Part shown: one piece after another, positions 1-9,918 of the stretch
Position numbering within the stretch: position 1 is the stretch's first letter
How the letters are laid out: the number at the start of each line of letters is the position of its first letter
Assembly: GCA_902596165.1 (NCBI GenBank)
Contig: CACJSU010000003.1
Span: 1 to 64,000 of the forward strand
DNA from: an uncultured SAR86 cluster bacterium
Lineage (GTDB): Bacteria > Pseudomonadota > Gammaproteobacteria > Magnimaribacterales > D2472
DNA: 64,000 nucleotides
Direction of reading: 5' to 3'
The notes under the pieces: model-generated
What the model was told of the DNA's origin: nothing
The model's database searches: none
What the model saw: the letters and a program-made list of their open reading frames with translations, nothing else
Program-made: the position numbers and the translations under genes

Positions 1-2073
1 AAGAAGATTTCAAAAAAATGGAATAAAACTAAATTCTTTAAGGCTAAACAAATTGAACAAAATCAAAGATTTAAATCTTTTGATTCCACTGAATTCAGCC
101 TTGAGCCAGATCTTAAAGAGTCTCCAGGTTGCTTGCGAGATTTTCAAACTGCTTTTTGGATACTGGAGCATTGCTTTGAAATTAAGCAATTGCAAGACTG
201 TGTAACAGCAAAAATGTTTTCAAAAAATGAAATAAATAGCATCAATGAATCTTACGCACACATTAAAACTCTAAGATTTTTTATTAACCTCGAAAGTAGC
301 ACGAACCGAATTAGCTTTGAGAATCAACTGCAGCTTGCCAAAAAAGCTAAACTCAAACCCTCTATAAAATCTTCTGCGGTAGAGAAATTCATGAGAGCAT
401 TTTTCTTACATGCTTCTAACCTATCAGACTTTAATGAACTTGTTTTTCAAGCATACAACGATCAATTAACTGTTCTCAAAAGGCCATACACAAAAAATTA
501 TTATATTTTTAAAGATCGACTTGGAATTGCAGATAGCATTGATCTCTCCAAGAGGCCTGAATTAATTTTAGATAGCTTGATCCAAGTTGGAAAACTCAAA
601 AAAATTAATGGTCTCGATTTTAAATCCATCAGAAAAATAAAAGTATCTTTGTCCAAGATTGATCCTGGGTATTTTTTATTACCTGCAGCTGGATCTCAAT
701 TTCTTCAAATACTTAAATCCACCACAAATCTTTCCACCATACTCAAAAAACTTAAGCAACTAGGTTTAATGAGGTTGCTGATTCCTGAATTTGGAGAAAT
801 TGAAGGTCAAATGCAGTTTGATATGTTTCATGTATATACAGTTGATGAGCATACTTTCAAGGTAGTGAGAAACATGAGGCAAATGCAAATTGGAAAAGTG
901 GATCAATCAATGCAAATTGAACAAGAGCTTATTAATAAACTACCAAAGATTGAGCTTTTATATCTTGCAGGAATTTTTCATGATCTTGGAAAAGGTAAAG
1001 GTGGAGACCATTCTGAGATAGGGGAAAAGATAGTTGAGAGATTCTGCAAAAGGTTAAATTTTTCTATTCATGATACCGAGCTATTATGTTGGCTTGTAAA
1101 AAACCATCTCATAATGTCTTCTATATCACAAAAGACTGATGTGCATGATCCTGAAACAATCATCAATTTTACTAAAAATGTAAATACCATCGAAAAACTG
1201 AATTATATTTACATGCTAACCATCAATGATATAAGAGGCACTAATCCAACCCTATGGAACTCATGGAAGCATGATTTATTAAAGCAACTTTTCATGTCAT
1301 CCAGGAGAAGGTTGAATCTTAAGGAAGTGCAATCCAATCAATCAATTGTTAATGAAAGAAAAACTGAGTCAGCAAATGCAATTAAGCAAGGACGTGATTT
1401 ATTAAATGAAGTATGGGGGCAGTTACCTAATGCTTATTTTTCTAAGTATCAACTAGCGCAACTTACAAACCAAGCAAAGACCCTGGCTAAATCTAAAGGA
1501 AAAACATCTGTCTTTGTAAATACTAGAAAAAATCTTATCGAAATATTCATCTTTACACCTAATCAAGCAGGTTTATTTCTAAAAACTGTTCGAAGCTTTG
1601 AACAGCTCTCATTAGAAACAATTGATTCAGATATTCATACGACAAAAGATGGAAAATATGCAATGAACACTTTTATTTGTAAGCATAAAATCCTTGGTGC
1701 TAATTTAATCCAAAGGGATATTCAAAACATTGAACAAAAAATCATTAACGCAATATCTTCAGAGAATTTTAAAGCAACTGTTAAATCAAAATCAGCACAT
1801 AAAAAAGTTTTTGAATACCCTACCAGAGTAAACGTTTCTCCTTCAAAAAAGAGAGATGCTAGTTTGATAACTATAGAGACCTTAGATCAACCAAATTTAC
1901 TCTCCAAAGTTGCAAACATATTTTTAGAGCATGGTATCAGCATTGACTCAGCAAGAATTACAACTCTTGGAGAAAAAGTGGAGGATAATTTCACTGTGAT
2001 TGATGAGAAAACTAAATTATGCATTTCTCAAAGCAAAACTAATCAGTTGCAAAAGAAGCTAAAGAACCTTTAA
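1..2073 (+). CDS. glnD: [Protein-PII] uridylyltransferase GlnD, 5'-truncated by the window
   Basis: Frame is open from base 1; EPDLKESPGCLRDFQT motif upstream of the listed ORF start, HD-domain HDLGKGKGGDHSEIG, C-terminal ACT-like repeats; followed by dapD as in many gammaproteobacteria. Confidence 0.93.
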   Translation, partial: KKISKKWNKTKFFKAKQIEQNQRFKSFDSTEFSLEPDLKESPGCLRDFQTAFWILEHCFEIKQLQDCVTAKMFSKNEINSINESYAHIKTLRFFINLESSTNRISFENQLQLAKKAKLKPSIKSSAVEKFMRAFFLHASNLSDFNELVFQAYNDQLTVLKRPYTKNYYIFKDRLGIADSIDLSKRPELILDSLIQVGKLKKINGLDFKSIRKIKVSLSKIDPGYFLLPAAGSQFLQILKSTTNLSTILKKLKQLGLMRLLIPEFGEIEGQMQFDMFHVYTVDEHTFKVVRNMRQMQIGKVDQSMQIEQELINKLPKIELLYLAGIFHDLGKGKGGDHSEIGEKIVERFCKRLNFSIHDTELLCWLVKNHLIMSSISQKTDVHDPETIINFTKNVNTIEKLNYIYMLTINDIRGTNPTLWNSWKHDLLKQLFMSSRRRLNLKEVQSNQSIVNERKTESANAIKQGRDLLNEVWGQLPNAYFSKYQLAQLTNQAKTLAKSKGKTSVFVNTRKNLIEIFIFTPNQAGLFLKTVRSFEQLSLETIDSDIHTTKDGKYAMNTFICKHKILGANLIQRDIQNIEQKIINAISSENFKATVKSKSAHKKVFEYPTRVNVSPSKKRDASLITIETLDQPNLLSKVANIFLEHGISIDSARITTLGEKVEDNFTVIDEKTKLCISQSKTNQLQKKLKNL

Positions 2074-2111
2074 GCTCTGCAAATAAAAATAAGACTGCCT
2101 ATAATAAGCAT

Positions 2112-3119
2112 ATGAATAACTTCCCTTTAATTGGCCTTGGCATTGCTACCAAAGGTACCTCAGGCAAAATATTGGATACCTTTTATCCGTGCATTAGTTT
2201 CAAAAATGGTGCAGATCAAATCAGCCTAATGTATGAGAAGTGGGATGCCTTAATGAATCAAGATGTGACTGAAATTAAAGATGTTGCTCAGCTCAATCTG
2301 CAAGATGAAAATTTAAAAACAGCCATAGATAATCTTGATAAAAGTAAAACTTTAGTCTTATGCAGAATTCTAGATAACCATCCAATTAAAAGCATTGAAG
2401 AAGCATATTTAAAGCTGCATCTAATTTCATATAAGCACTTTTTACCCAATTCATTAAATCTTGATAACCTTTTTGATTGTCTTTTAAATTTAGTCTGGAC
2501 TAACCAGGGACCAATAGAGCTAGATGAGATTGAAGAAAAAATTCTTTCTGCAAAAATAAATAATCAGTCGCTTGAAATTAAATCGATTGATAAATTTCCT
2601 TGCTTAACTGACTATATTATTCCTCCAGGAGTTCGTATTGCAGATGCAAGCAGAGTCAGGCTTGGAGCATACTTAAGTGAAGGAACAACGGTTATGCATG
2701 AAGGTTTTGTAAATTTCAATGCAGGGACACTTGGTTCAGCAATGATAGAAGGAAGAATCTCTGCAGGGGTTGTGGTTGGCAAAAACTCAGATTTAGGAGG
2801 TGGCTGCAGCACAATGGGAACTCTTTCAGGGGGTAACAATGTAAAAATATCCATTGGTGAAAATTGTCTCCTTGGTGCAAATTCTGGATTAGGAATACCA
2901 ATAGGTGACAATTGTATTGTTGAAGCAGGACTCTATTTAACAAGTGGATCAAAAATTACAGCTTATAATTCTGATAATGAGAGCGGGTCTATTGTTAAGG
3001 CATCAGAGCTTGCAGGACAAGATAATTTATTATTTATTAGAAACTCTCAAAGTGGAGCTATTGAAGCAAGAATTAACTCTAAATCATTAGCATTAAACCC
3101 AACTCTTCATAAAAACTAA
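2112..3119 (+). CDS. dapD: 2,3,4,5-tetrahydropyridine-2,6-dicarboxylate N-succinyltransferase (long form)
   Basis: Left-handed beta-helix hexapeptides, GGGCSTMGTLSGGNNVKISIGENCLLGANSGLGIPIGD; next to glnD and dapE. Confidence 0.92.
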   Translation: MNNFPLIGLGIATKGTSGKILDTFYPCISFKNGADQISLMYEKWDALMNQDVTEIKDVAQLNLQDENLKTAIDNLDKSKTLVLCRILDNHPIKSIEEAYLKLHLISYKHFLPNSLNLDNLFDCLLNLVWTNQGPIELDEIEEKILSAKINNQSLEIKSIDKFPCLTDYIIPPGVRIADASRVRLGAYLSEGTTVMHEGFVNFNAGTLGSAMIEGRISAGVVVGKNSDLGGGCSTMGTLSGGNNVKISIGENCLLGANSGLGIPIGDNCIVEAGLYLTSGSKITAYNSDNESGSIVKASELAGQDNLLFIRNSQSGAIEARINSKSLALNPTLHKN

Positions 3120-3125
3120 AAAACT

Positions 3126-4262
3126 ATGTCTGCTCTAGAACTCGCTCAATCACTCATTAAAATAAAATCTATCTCTCCAAAAGATGGGGGTTGTTTTGAA
3201 CTTATAGAAGCAGAGTTAACTCCCTTAGGCTTTCAAATAGAGAGAATTCCAGAGTTGAATTGTGAGACGCTATTAGCAAAGTATGGCGATTCAGGAAAAG
3301 TGTTTTGCTATCTTGGGCATACTGATGTTGTGCCATCTGGGCCAGAAGAAGAATGGACTTCACATCCTTTTGAAGCAAATGTTATTGATGGAGAGTTGAT
3401 AGGTAGAGGGGCAGCAGATATGAAAGGCAGTGTTGCCGCCTTTGTCCAATCAGTAAAAAATTTTTTATCTGATAACCCAACACCTAATTTTCAAATATGG
3501 ATAATGCTAACTAGCAACGAAGAAGGTGAGCCAGCTGATGGAAAAATCAATACCTTAATGGACTCTCTTACCAAGCAAAATCAGTTTATTGATTACTGCT
3601 TAGTTGGTGAGGCTAGCTCATCTGATAATGTTGGAGATGTCTTAAGAGTCGGCCGCAGAGGATCTTTAAGTGGGAGGCTTAAATTAATCGGTAAACAGGG
3701 ACATGTTGCATACCCCCAAAAAGTTTTAAGCCCTATTTTAGAGGTAGGACCTATTATCAATGAACTCAACCAAGTTATTTGGGATGAAGGAAATGAACAG
3801 TTCGATTCAACATCGTTTCAAATTTCAAATATTGATTCTGGGACTGGAGCTACAAATGTTGTTCCAGGACATTTAAACATGCTCTTTAATTTTAGGTTTT
3901 CTCCAGAATCGAGCCAGGAATCACTCAAAGAAAGATTTATTCAAATTTTAGAAAAATCAAAATGTTCCTTTGAAATAGATTGGACTTTAAATGCTCAGCC
4001 GTATTTAACAAAAAAAACTGAATTGCTTTCTATTATTCAATCGGCTTTAAAAATGATAAATGGCAAGGAAGCAATCATCGATAATGGCGGAGGAACATCC
4101 GATGGGAGATGGGTTTCACCATCGGGCTCAGAGGTTATTGAACTAGGGCCAAGAAATCAAACCATTCACAAGATAGATGAAAAAATCTCTTTAGCAGACT
4201 TGGCATTGCTGCAAGAGATTTACCAACAGATTCTTGTTGAAACTAATAATCAAGCAAGCTAA
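3126..4262 (+). CDS. dapE: Succinyl-diaminopimelate desuccinylase
   Basis: M20 peptidase motifs GHTDVVPSG, GRGAADMKG, NEEGEPADG; 6 nt downstream of dapD. Confidence 0.93.
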   Translation: MSALELAQSLIKIKSISPKDGGCFELIEAELTPLGFQIERIPELNCETLLAKYGDSGKVFCYLGHTDVVPSGPEEEWTSHPFEANVIDGELIGRGAADMKGSVAAFVQSVKNFLSDNPTPNFQIWIMLTSNEEGEPADGKINTLMDSLTKQNQFIDYCLVGEASSSDNVGDVLRVGRRGSLSGRLKLIGKQGHVAYPQKVLSPILEVGPIINELNQVIWDEGNEQFDSTSFQISNIDSGTGATNVVPGHLNMLFNFRFSPESSQESLKERFIQILEKSKCSFEIDWTLNAQPYLTKKTELLSIIQSALKMINGKEAIIDNGGGTSDGRWVSPSGSEVIELGPRNQTIHKIDEKISLADLALLQEIYQQILVETNNQAS

Positions 4263-4268
4263 AAACAT

Positions 4269-5735
4269 TTAATCTTTTGCTGTTTTAATAACAAAAGATA
4301 GTGCAATTAACGCAACAGCAATGACCAGATAATACTGGATCATAAATTCAAAAACTGGTGATATAGTCTCAAGCCCACCATCCAAGGCCTCTCCTCCAAG
4401 CAATCCTGCAAGAACTCCTCCAATTGCGCTTGCTAAGAACCATAAACCAAACATCTGACCCATGTAACGCTTGGGGCCATAACGAGAAAATGCTGATAAG
4501 CCAATTGGCGATAAGGCTAATTCACCCCAAGTTTGAAACAAGTATGTTAGTAACAGCCATTGCATGCCTACAGGAGATGATTCAAGAGCGATTTTTACAG
4601 CAACAATCATTACAAGAAAGCTTAATGCCATAAACAAAAGTCCAATTGCAAATTTAATTGGTAATGATGGATCTAAATTTTTTCTAGCTAATTGTGCCCA
4701 AATCCCAGCAAAGATTGGGGCAAATAAAACAACAATTACAGGATTTGCGAACTGCAACCATCCAACTGGAATCTCATATCCTGCAATAGACAAATCTGTA
4801 TAGTCTCTTGCAAAAATATTTAATGAGCCTGCTGATTGGTCAAAACCGGACCAAAAAGCAGCAGCCCCTATAAAGAGTAGAAATAAGAGTATTAAATTTT
4901 TTCTTTCAGCAGCATTTAGTCCTGCAAAAAGAAACAAATAAATAAAATACAAGCCAGCAATAACTGTAAGAAAATATGCAAATTGCTCAGCAAAGAATCT
5001 TGGATCAATGGTAAAAAAACCAAGGAGGCCCGCTCCGATGACCATAAACATTCCGACAAGCGATACTTTTAAATAGTTAGTAAGCTTTTTGCGCTTATCA
5101 TCTGACATTTCGTTAGGATGCATACCAGCATCCCCCAATAGATGTCTGTGTTTGATATATTGAATGACACCAAAAGTCATCCCTATACCGGCAGCACCAA
5201 ATCCCCAATGCCATCCAATTTTCTCACCTAAATATGAGCAAATCAAAAATCCAAGTGTTGAGCCTATATTGATAGACATATAAAAAATGGTGTAGCCAGA
5301 ATCTCTCTTATCATCTTGACCCTCATATAACTGACCAACAATGGTGGAAATATTTCCCTTAAGAAGGCCTGTACCTAATACAACAAAAATCAAACCTAAG
5401 AAAAATGTCTGCTCAATAGGAATAGCTAAAGTAAAATGACCCAAGGCAATAATGAGAGCGCCTATTAATACAGCTTTTTGATGCCCTAAAATGTTATCTG
5501 CAATCCACCCTCCTGGAACAACCATAAAATAGACCATCCCAGAGTAAATACCATAAATTGCTTGGGACTCAATTTGGGACCAGCCTAGGCCAGGATTAAA
5601 GCCAGTAACTGCACCTGTCATGTATAAAACTAATAAAGCCCGCATTCCATAATAAGACATGCGCTCCCACATTTCAGTTAAAAATAGTGTTCTTAATCCA
5701 ATAGGATGCCCAAAAAAAGTATTACTTGTATTCAT
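4269..5735 (-). CDS. POT/PTR-family proton-dependent oligopeptide transporter
   Basis: FFGHPIGLRTLFLTEMWERMSYYGMRALLVLYM and FYMSINIGSTLG signatures, multiple TM segments. Confidence 0.9.
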   Translation of the reverse strand: MNTSNTFFGHPIGLRTLFLTEMWERMSYYGMRALLVLYMTGAVTGFNPGLGWSQIESQAIYGIYSGMVYFMVVPGGWIADNILGHQKAVLIGALIIALGHFTLAIPIEQTFFLGLIFVVLGTGLLKGNISTIVGQLYEGQDDKRDSGYTIFYMSINIGSTLGFLICSYLGEKIGWHWGFGAAGIGMTFGVIQYIKHRHLLGDAGMHPNEMSDDKRKKLTNYLKVSLVGMFMVIGAGLLGFFTIDPRFFAEQFAYFLTVIAGLYFIYLFLFAGLNAAERKNLILLFLLFIGAAAFWSGFDQSAGSLNIFARDYTDLSIAGYEIPVGWLQFANPVIVVLFAPIFAGIWAQLARKNLDPSLPIKFAIGLLFMALSFLVMIVAVKIALESSPVGMQWLLLTYLFQTWGELALSPIGLSAFSRYGPKRYMGQMFGLWFLASAIGGVLAGLLGGEALDGGLETISPVFEFMIQYYLVIAVALIALSFVIKTAKD

Positions 5736-5776
5736 ATTATTTGAGTTATGATTTATGGAGATACTATATCAAACTA

Positions 5777-6190
5777 ATGGAAAAAACACCTTACGTTGGA
5801 CCCTTTCTACGAATCATAGCTTCAGTCTATGACTTCTTTTTACTGCTTGGAGTTTGGTTTCTAGTAGGTTCATTAGCCCTATGGTTGAATGGTGGGGAAA
5901 TACTGAATCCAGTGCTTGGAAGCTTATTGGTATTTCTGAGTGGATGGGCCTTTTATGCATTTTTTTGGATGAAGAATGGGCAAACGCTTGGAATGCAAGT
6001 TTGGAAATATAAAATTGTTAATACAGATCAGAATCATGACCGAATCACCCTAAAACAAACCTTTCTGAGATATTTAGTAAACTGTGGAATGCTTGCACTG
6101 CTGGGTATGCCGTTATTTCTAATTTATGCAGATTCAAAAAAACTTGCGGTAAATGACATTCTTTCAAAAACTAAATTAGAAAAAATTTAA
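5777..6190 (+). CDS. RDD family membrane protein
   Basis: Hydrophobic RDD-like pattern (RIIASVYDFFLL...GQTLGMQVWKYKIV); start moved to the internal ATG at 5777 rather than the track start at 5726. Confidence 0.7.
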   Translation: MEKTPYVGPFLRIIASVYDFFLLLGVWFLVGSLALWLNGGEILNPVLGSLLVFLSGWAFYAFFWMKNGQTLGMQVWKYKIVNTDQNHDRITLKQTFLRYLVNCGMLALLGMPLFLIYADSKKLAVNDILSKTKLEKI

Positions 6191-7201
6191 CTAGATTCTC
6201 TGAAACTTATAGGCTCCGATTCCAACTAGAACCATGATTGGTAAAAGGTGCGCAATAAATATTGGCCACTGATATGTAAGAAATGATGCAACGCTCAAAT
6301 CTTTCATTAAGTCATAAATAAACCCAAGCGAAATACCTATTATTATTTGCCTACCGACTCCTCCCGAACGCACGCTATTAAACATGAGGCTGCCTGCTAA
6401 AAAGATTATTGCAAGAATTGAAACTGGCAACAGTGCCCTTGCATATATTAATGTATCAATTTTTTGTATATTTTTATCAGGCAGATAGGTTTTTTTAATA
6501 TCCAGCAATGAAAAAAAAGAAAAATTTTCTAATGCATTATTTGTTAGCATAAATGATGCAGGAAATTTTAAAGCCTGCTGAGTGTCTGTATCTTCAATAA
6601 ATAATTGGCCATTCTCTATTCTGCCTTCTTCATAATTAGCAAATGAGGTCACTCTTTGCTGATCATTAAATTCTATGATTTGAATTGCCTGAACCTGCTT
6701 ATCATTTAAGCGACTTAAGCCAATTAAATTTCTGCTTGCCATCTCCCATTGGATTGCTTCAGCAGATTGAATGGGTTGACTAAGAGTATTAGATTTTTTT
6801 GACAGATCTAAAAATAGCGTTTCATCAAGAAAGATTAATGCCAAAGACAATATAATTGGACCCAATCCTGATATTAATACGATTTTTAAAGGCGAAAACC
6901 CTGCTGATCGCAAAAAGACTAAATTACCCTGTTGATTAAATATCGAAAGTGCGATCAATGTGCCGATAAGCATTGAGCTCTCAAGGTACTGCATCCCTTT
7001 ATGCAATTGTTCATAGAGAACAGTATTAAATATCACGGAAAGAGTTTGATTTATTGATAGATTCTCAAGCTCCATGACTAAGGTCACTGAGAAATCAAGG
7101 AATAACATTACCATCCACACCAAAGCTGAAATAAGAAAACTTCTTTTTATAAGGTGTATAGAATAGGTATTAAAAATATCTTTAATCACGAGCTTAACCA
7201 A
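6191..7201 (-). CDS. lptG: LPS export ABC transporter permease LptG
   Basis: YjgP/YjgQ-type topology, paired with lptF, divergent from pepA. Confidence 0.85.
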   Translation of the reverse strand: MVKLVIKDIFNTYSIHLIKRSFLISALVWMVMLFLDFSVTLVMELENLSINQTLSVIFNTVLYEQLHKGMQYLESSMLIGTLIALSIFNQQGNLVFLRSAGFSPLKIVLISGLGPIILSLALIFLDETLFLDLSKKSNTLSQPIQSAEAIQWEMASRNLIGLSRLNDKQVQAIQIIEFNDQQRVTSFANYEEGRIENGQLFIEDTDTQQALKFPASFMLTNNALENFSFFSLLDIKKTYLPDKNIQKIDTLIYARALLPVSILAIIFLAGSLMFNSVRSGGVGRQIIIGISLGFIYDLMKDLSVASFLTYQWPIFIAHLLPIMVLVGIGAYKFQRI

Positions 7202-8313
7202 ACTAAAAGAAAGAATATTAAAAAGATAATTAAAACTGTTTTTAATCTTGAGTTAGTGAAGAGGTTTTTAAATGCGATCCTTCCATCAAGCCAAAAGAGC
7301 AAAGTTCCAAAAAATAAAAACACTAAATGCACAGGCCATAGGAAGTGATAAAAAAGGTTTGAGCTTCCTGCATAGCTTTCTCTGAATGCTACTAAAACAC
7401 TTAAGTAAAATATATAAATTAATACACCTGTAACAAGGCTACCTTCCCTACCTGATCTAGGGTTTTCTTTACCAAAGACAAAACTGAGTAACATTAAAGC
7501 TAATAGCATGATTGGTATGCTGGCATTCCATTGATTCTGAATAAAATTAGATTGGTTTTTATAATCAAGTAATTTAGAAAGAGTTAGGGGATTGCTAGTT
7601 GCCAAACCAATGTCAATAGAGTGGGTTAAATCTTTAAAAGAAGCGTCTATTTGATTGGGACTATTTAAGTCTGGATATATAGATCCACTTTTAAAATTTA
7701 AGATCATGTTGCCAGCCTCATTAGAAATTTCCAGCTCCTTAGCCTTAATAATTGATAAAGCAGGGTCATCTTGAACAAAAAACGTTACTCCTGTCATTTG
7801 ATCGCCATTATAGGATTCAAAATAAAGATAGCTTCCAACCCCATCAAGATTAATCAAGGCATTAGGCTGCATCATTGAAAGTTTGTCTTCATATGATTGC
7901 TCAGCTATAAGGTCCTTAGATAGAGCTTTTCCATATGGCGCTAGATAAATACTTATTATCGAGCAAGCAGCCAAAACGACTAAAAAAAAAGGCGTGATAT
8001 GCTTAATCAATCTTAGCCTAGACACACCAGCAGAAAAGTAAGCATAGATTCCATTGGTATTATAGAGCTCTGAGATAACAAGCAAGAGACTCAGAAAAAA
8101 CGCAAAAGGTATCAACAGTGCTAAAAAATCAGGTAATCTAAGAAGAATTACCATAAAAATAATATCTGGATTCAAACTGCCTGCTGCAGCTTGCTCAAAA
8201 TAACCGACAAGTCTTGATGAAAAAATTAATGCTGTCAGGATAAATAGTATTGCAAAAAAGCCTTTAAAAATTTGAGAATTTAAATGAATTGCAAGAATAT
8301 TCTTTTTATACAT
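7186..8313 (-). CDS. lptF: LPS export ABC transporter permease LptF
   Basis: YjgP family sequence (LRLPDFLALLIPFAFFLSLLLVISELY), 16 nt overlap with lptG, divergent from pepA. Confidence 0.87.
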   Translation of the reverse strand: MYKKNILAIHLNSQIFKGFFAILFILTALIFSSRLVGYFEQAAAGSLNPDIIFMVILLRLPDFLALLIPFAFFLSLLLVISELYNTNGIYAYFSAGVSRLRLIKHITPFFLVVLAACSIISIYLAPYGKALSKDLIAEQSYEDKLSMMQPNALINLDGVGSYLYFESYNGDQMTGVTFFVQDDPALSIIKAKELEISNEAGNMILNFKSGSIYPDLNSPNQIDASFKDLTHSIDIGLATSNPLTLSKLLDYKNQSNFIQNQWNASIPIMLLALMLLSFVFGKENPRSGREGSLVTGVLIYIFYLSVLVAFRESYAGSSNLFYHFLWPVHLVFLFFGTLLFWLDGRIAFKNLFTNSRLKTVLIIFLIFFLLVWLSS

Positions 8314-8379
8314 GCCTTTAGCGATCTTGATGCATTACAATAAATATCTTATCAGTAATTTTTATCAGGAGTATGGTTT

Positions 8380-9894
8380 ATGGCTTACAAAGTCCTATCA
8401 AGTCTAAGTGCAAACAATGTTAATTCTGCAGATCTATTAAAAATTAAGACAGATCTCTTAATTATTGCAGTTAATAAAAAAACATCAGCGGCAGCTGAGC
8501 TCAAAGAACTGCAATCAAGCGCTCAATCATTAATCAAAGAGTCGATAAAAGAAATTAATAGCGGCTCAAGAAAATCAATTTTTCTTCCAGCTCCAGCTAA
8601 AGTTGCAGCTAAAAATATTCTGCTGATCAAAGAACCGGATCCTAAAGCAGCGAGCTTTTTGGTGCTGCGTTATTATGAAGAGATCATGGGCTTGATCAAA
8701 TCAGCCAAAGCAAAGGACTTTGCATATCTGATGAGTTCAACTACTTCAAAAGATTTCGATTTGACTTGGGCTGCTGAAGTTGCAGCAAGAACGTTTGAAG
8801 CTGCAGCCTATACTTTCAATGCAACAAAAAATAAAACTGCAAAGCCTGTTACAGTGAAAAAAGGCACTCTTTTATTTGCTGGTTTAACTCCAGCAAAATT
8901 AAAATCAGTTAGAGCTGCGGTAAAACTTGGCCATGCTGTTGGTGAAGGAATGAATGCTACAAAATATCTTGGTGACTTGCCTGCAAACCATTGCACGCCA
9001 AGGATTATTGAACGCAAAACAAAAGCCTTAAAAAAAGATTTTCCAGCTCTAAAAATTTCCAGTCTCAATGAGAAAGATATGGAGCGACTAAAAATGGGGT
9101 CTTATTTATCAGTTGGTAGAGGCAGTGATGAGCCGTCTAGAATGATGACCATTGAATACAGAGGTGGCGCAAAGGATAAACAACCCATAGTGCTAGTAGG
9201 CAAAGGAATTACATTTGATACCGGAGGGATCTCAATTAAGCCAAGTCCTGCTATGGATGAAATGAAATGGGACATGTGTGGAGCTGCATCTGTGTTTGGA
9301 ATTATGCAAACGCTAGCAAGACTAAAAGCCAAAGTGAATGTTGTCGGCTTGCTAGTTTGTGCAGAAAATATGCCTTCTGCTCATGCTACTAAACCTGGCG
9401 ATGTAGTAACCTCCATGTCAGGTCAAACCATCGAGATATTGAATACTGATGCTGAGGGCAGATTGGTGCTATGCGATGCATTAACTTATTCAAAGAAATT
9501 TAAGCCCAGTCATGTAATTGATATGGCAACTCTAACTGGAGCTGTGGTTATTGCACTTGGTAGTCCTGCTACTGAAGTGATGGCCAATAACCAACCTCTT
9601 GCTGACAAAATTTTAGCTGCTGGAGAAAAATCTGGTGACAGGGCTTGGCAACTTCCTCTGTGGGAAGAATATGCACATTGCACCAAAACCAACTTTGCAG
9701 ACCTTGCAAATATTGGTGGCGGGAGAGAGGCTGGAACTATTCATGCTGCTTCTTTCCTATCTAACTTCACGAAAGACTTTAAATGGGCCCACATGGACAT
9801 TGCTGCAAGTGCTTGGAATGGTGGCGCTAAAAAAGGTGGCACTGGTAGACCGGTTCCATTGTTAGCTGAATTAATTTTAAATGGAAATTTATAA
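8380..9894 (+). CDS. pepA: Leucyl aminopeptidase (M17)
   Basis: VGKGITFDTGGISIKPS, NTDAEGRLVLCDALTY motifs. Confidence 0.94.
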   Translation: MAYKVLSSLSANNVNSADLLKIKTDLLIIAVNKKTSAAAELKELQSSAQSLIKESIKEINSGSRKSIFLPAPAKVAAKNILLIKEPDPKAASFLVLRYYEEIMGLIKSAKAKDFAYLMSSTTSKDFDLTWAAEVAARTFEAAAYTFNATKNKTAKPVTVKKGTLLFAGLTPAKLKSVRAAVKLGHAVGEGMNATKYLGDLPANHCTPRIIERKTKALKKDFPALKISSLNEKDMERLKMGSYLSVGRGSDEPSRMMTIEYRGGAKDKQPIVLVGKGITFDTGGISIKPSPAMDEMKWDMCGAASVFGIMQTLARLKAKVNVVGLLVCAENMPSAHATKPGDVVTSMSGQTIEILNTDAEGRLVLCDALTYSKKFKPSHVIDMATLTGAVVIALGSPATEVMANNQPLADKILAAGEKSGDRAWQLPLWEEYAHCTKTNFADLANIGGGREAGTIHAASFLSNFTKDFKWAHMDIAASAWNGGAKKGGTGRPVPLLAELILNGNL

Positions 9895-9918
9895 GACTTT
9901 TATAGATCTTAATAGTTA

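Noticed and set aside
2612-2952. Antisense ORFs within dapD, and similar antisense ORFs throughout the track (e.g. 9102-9332, 11587-11853, 12093-12485, 21824-22225, 61358-61810)
   Set aside because: They lie opposite confidently identified genes, with no RBS or recognisable domain; explained by codon-bias shadow frames
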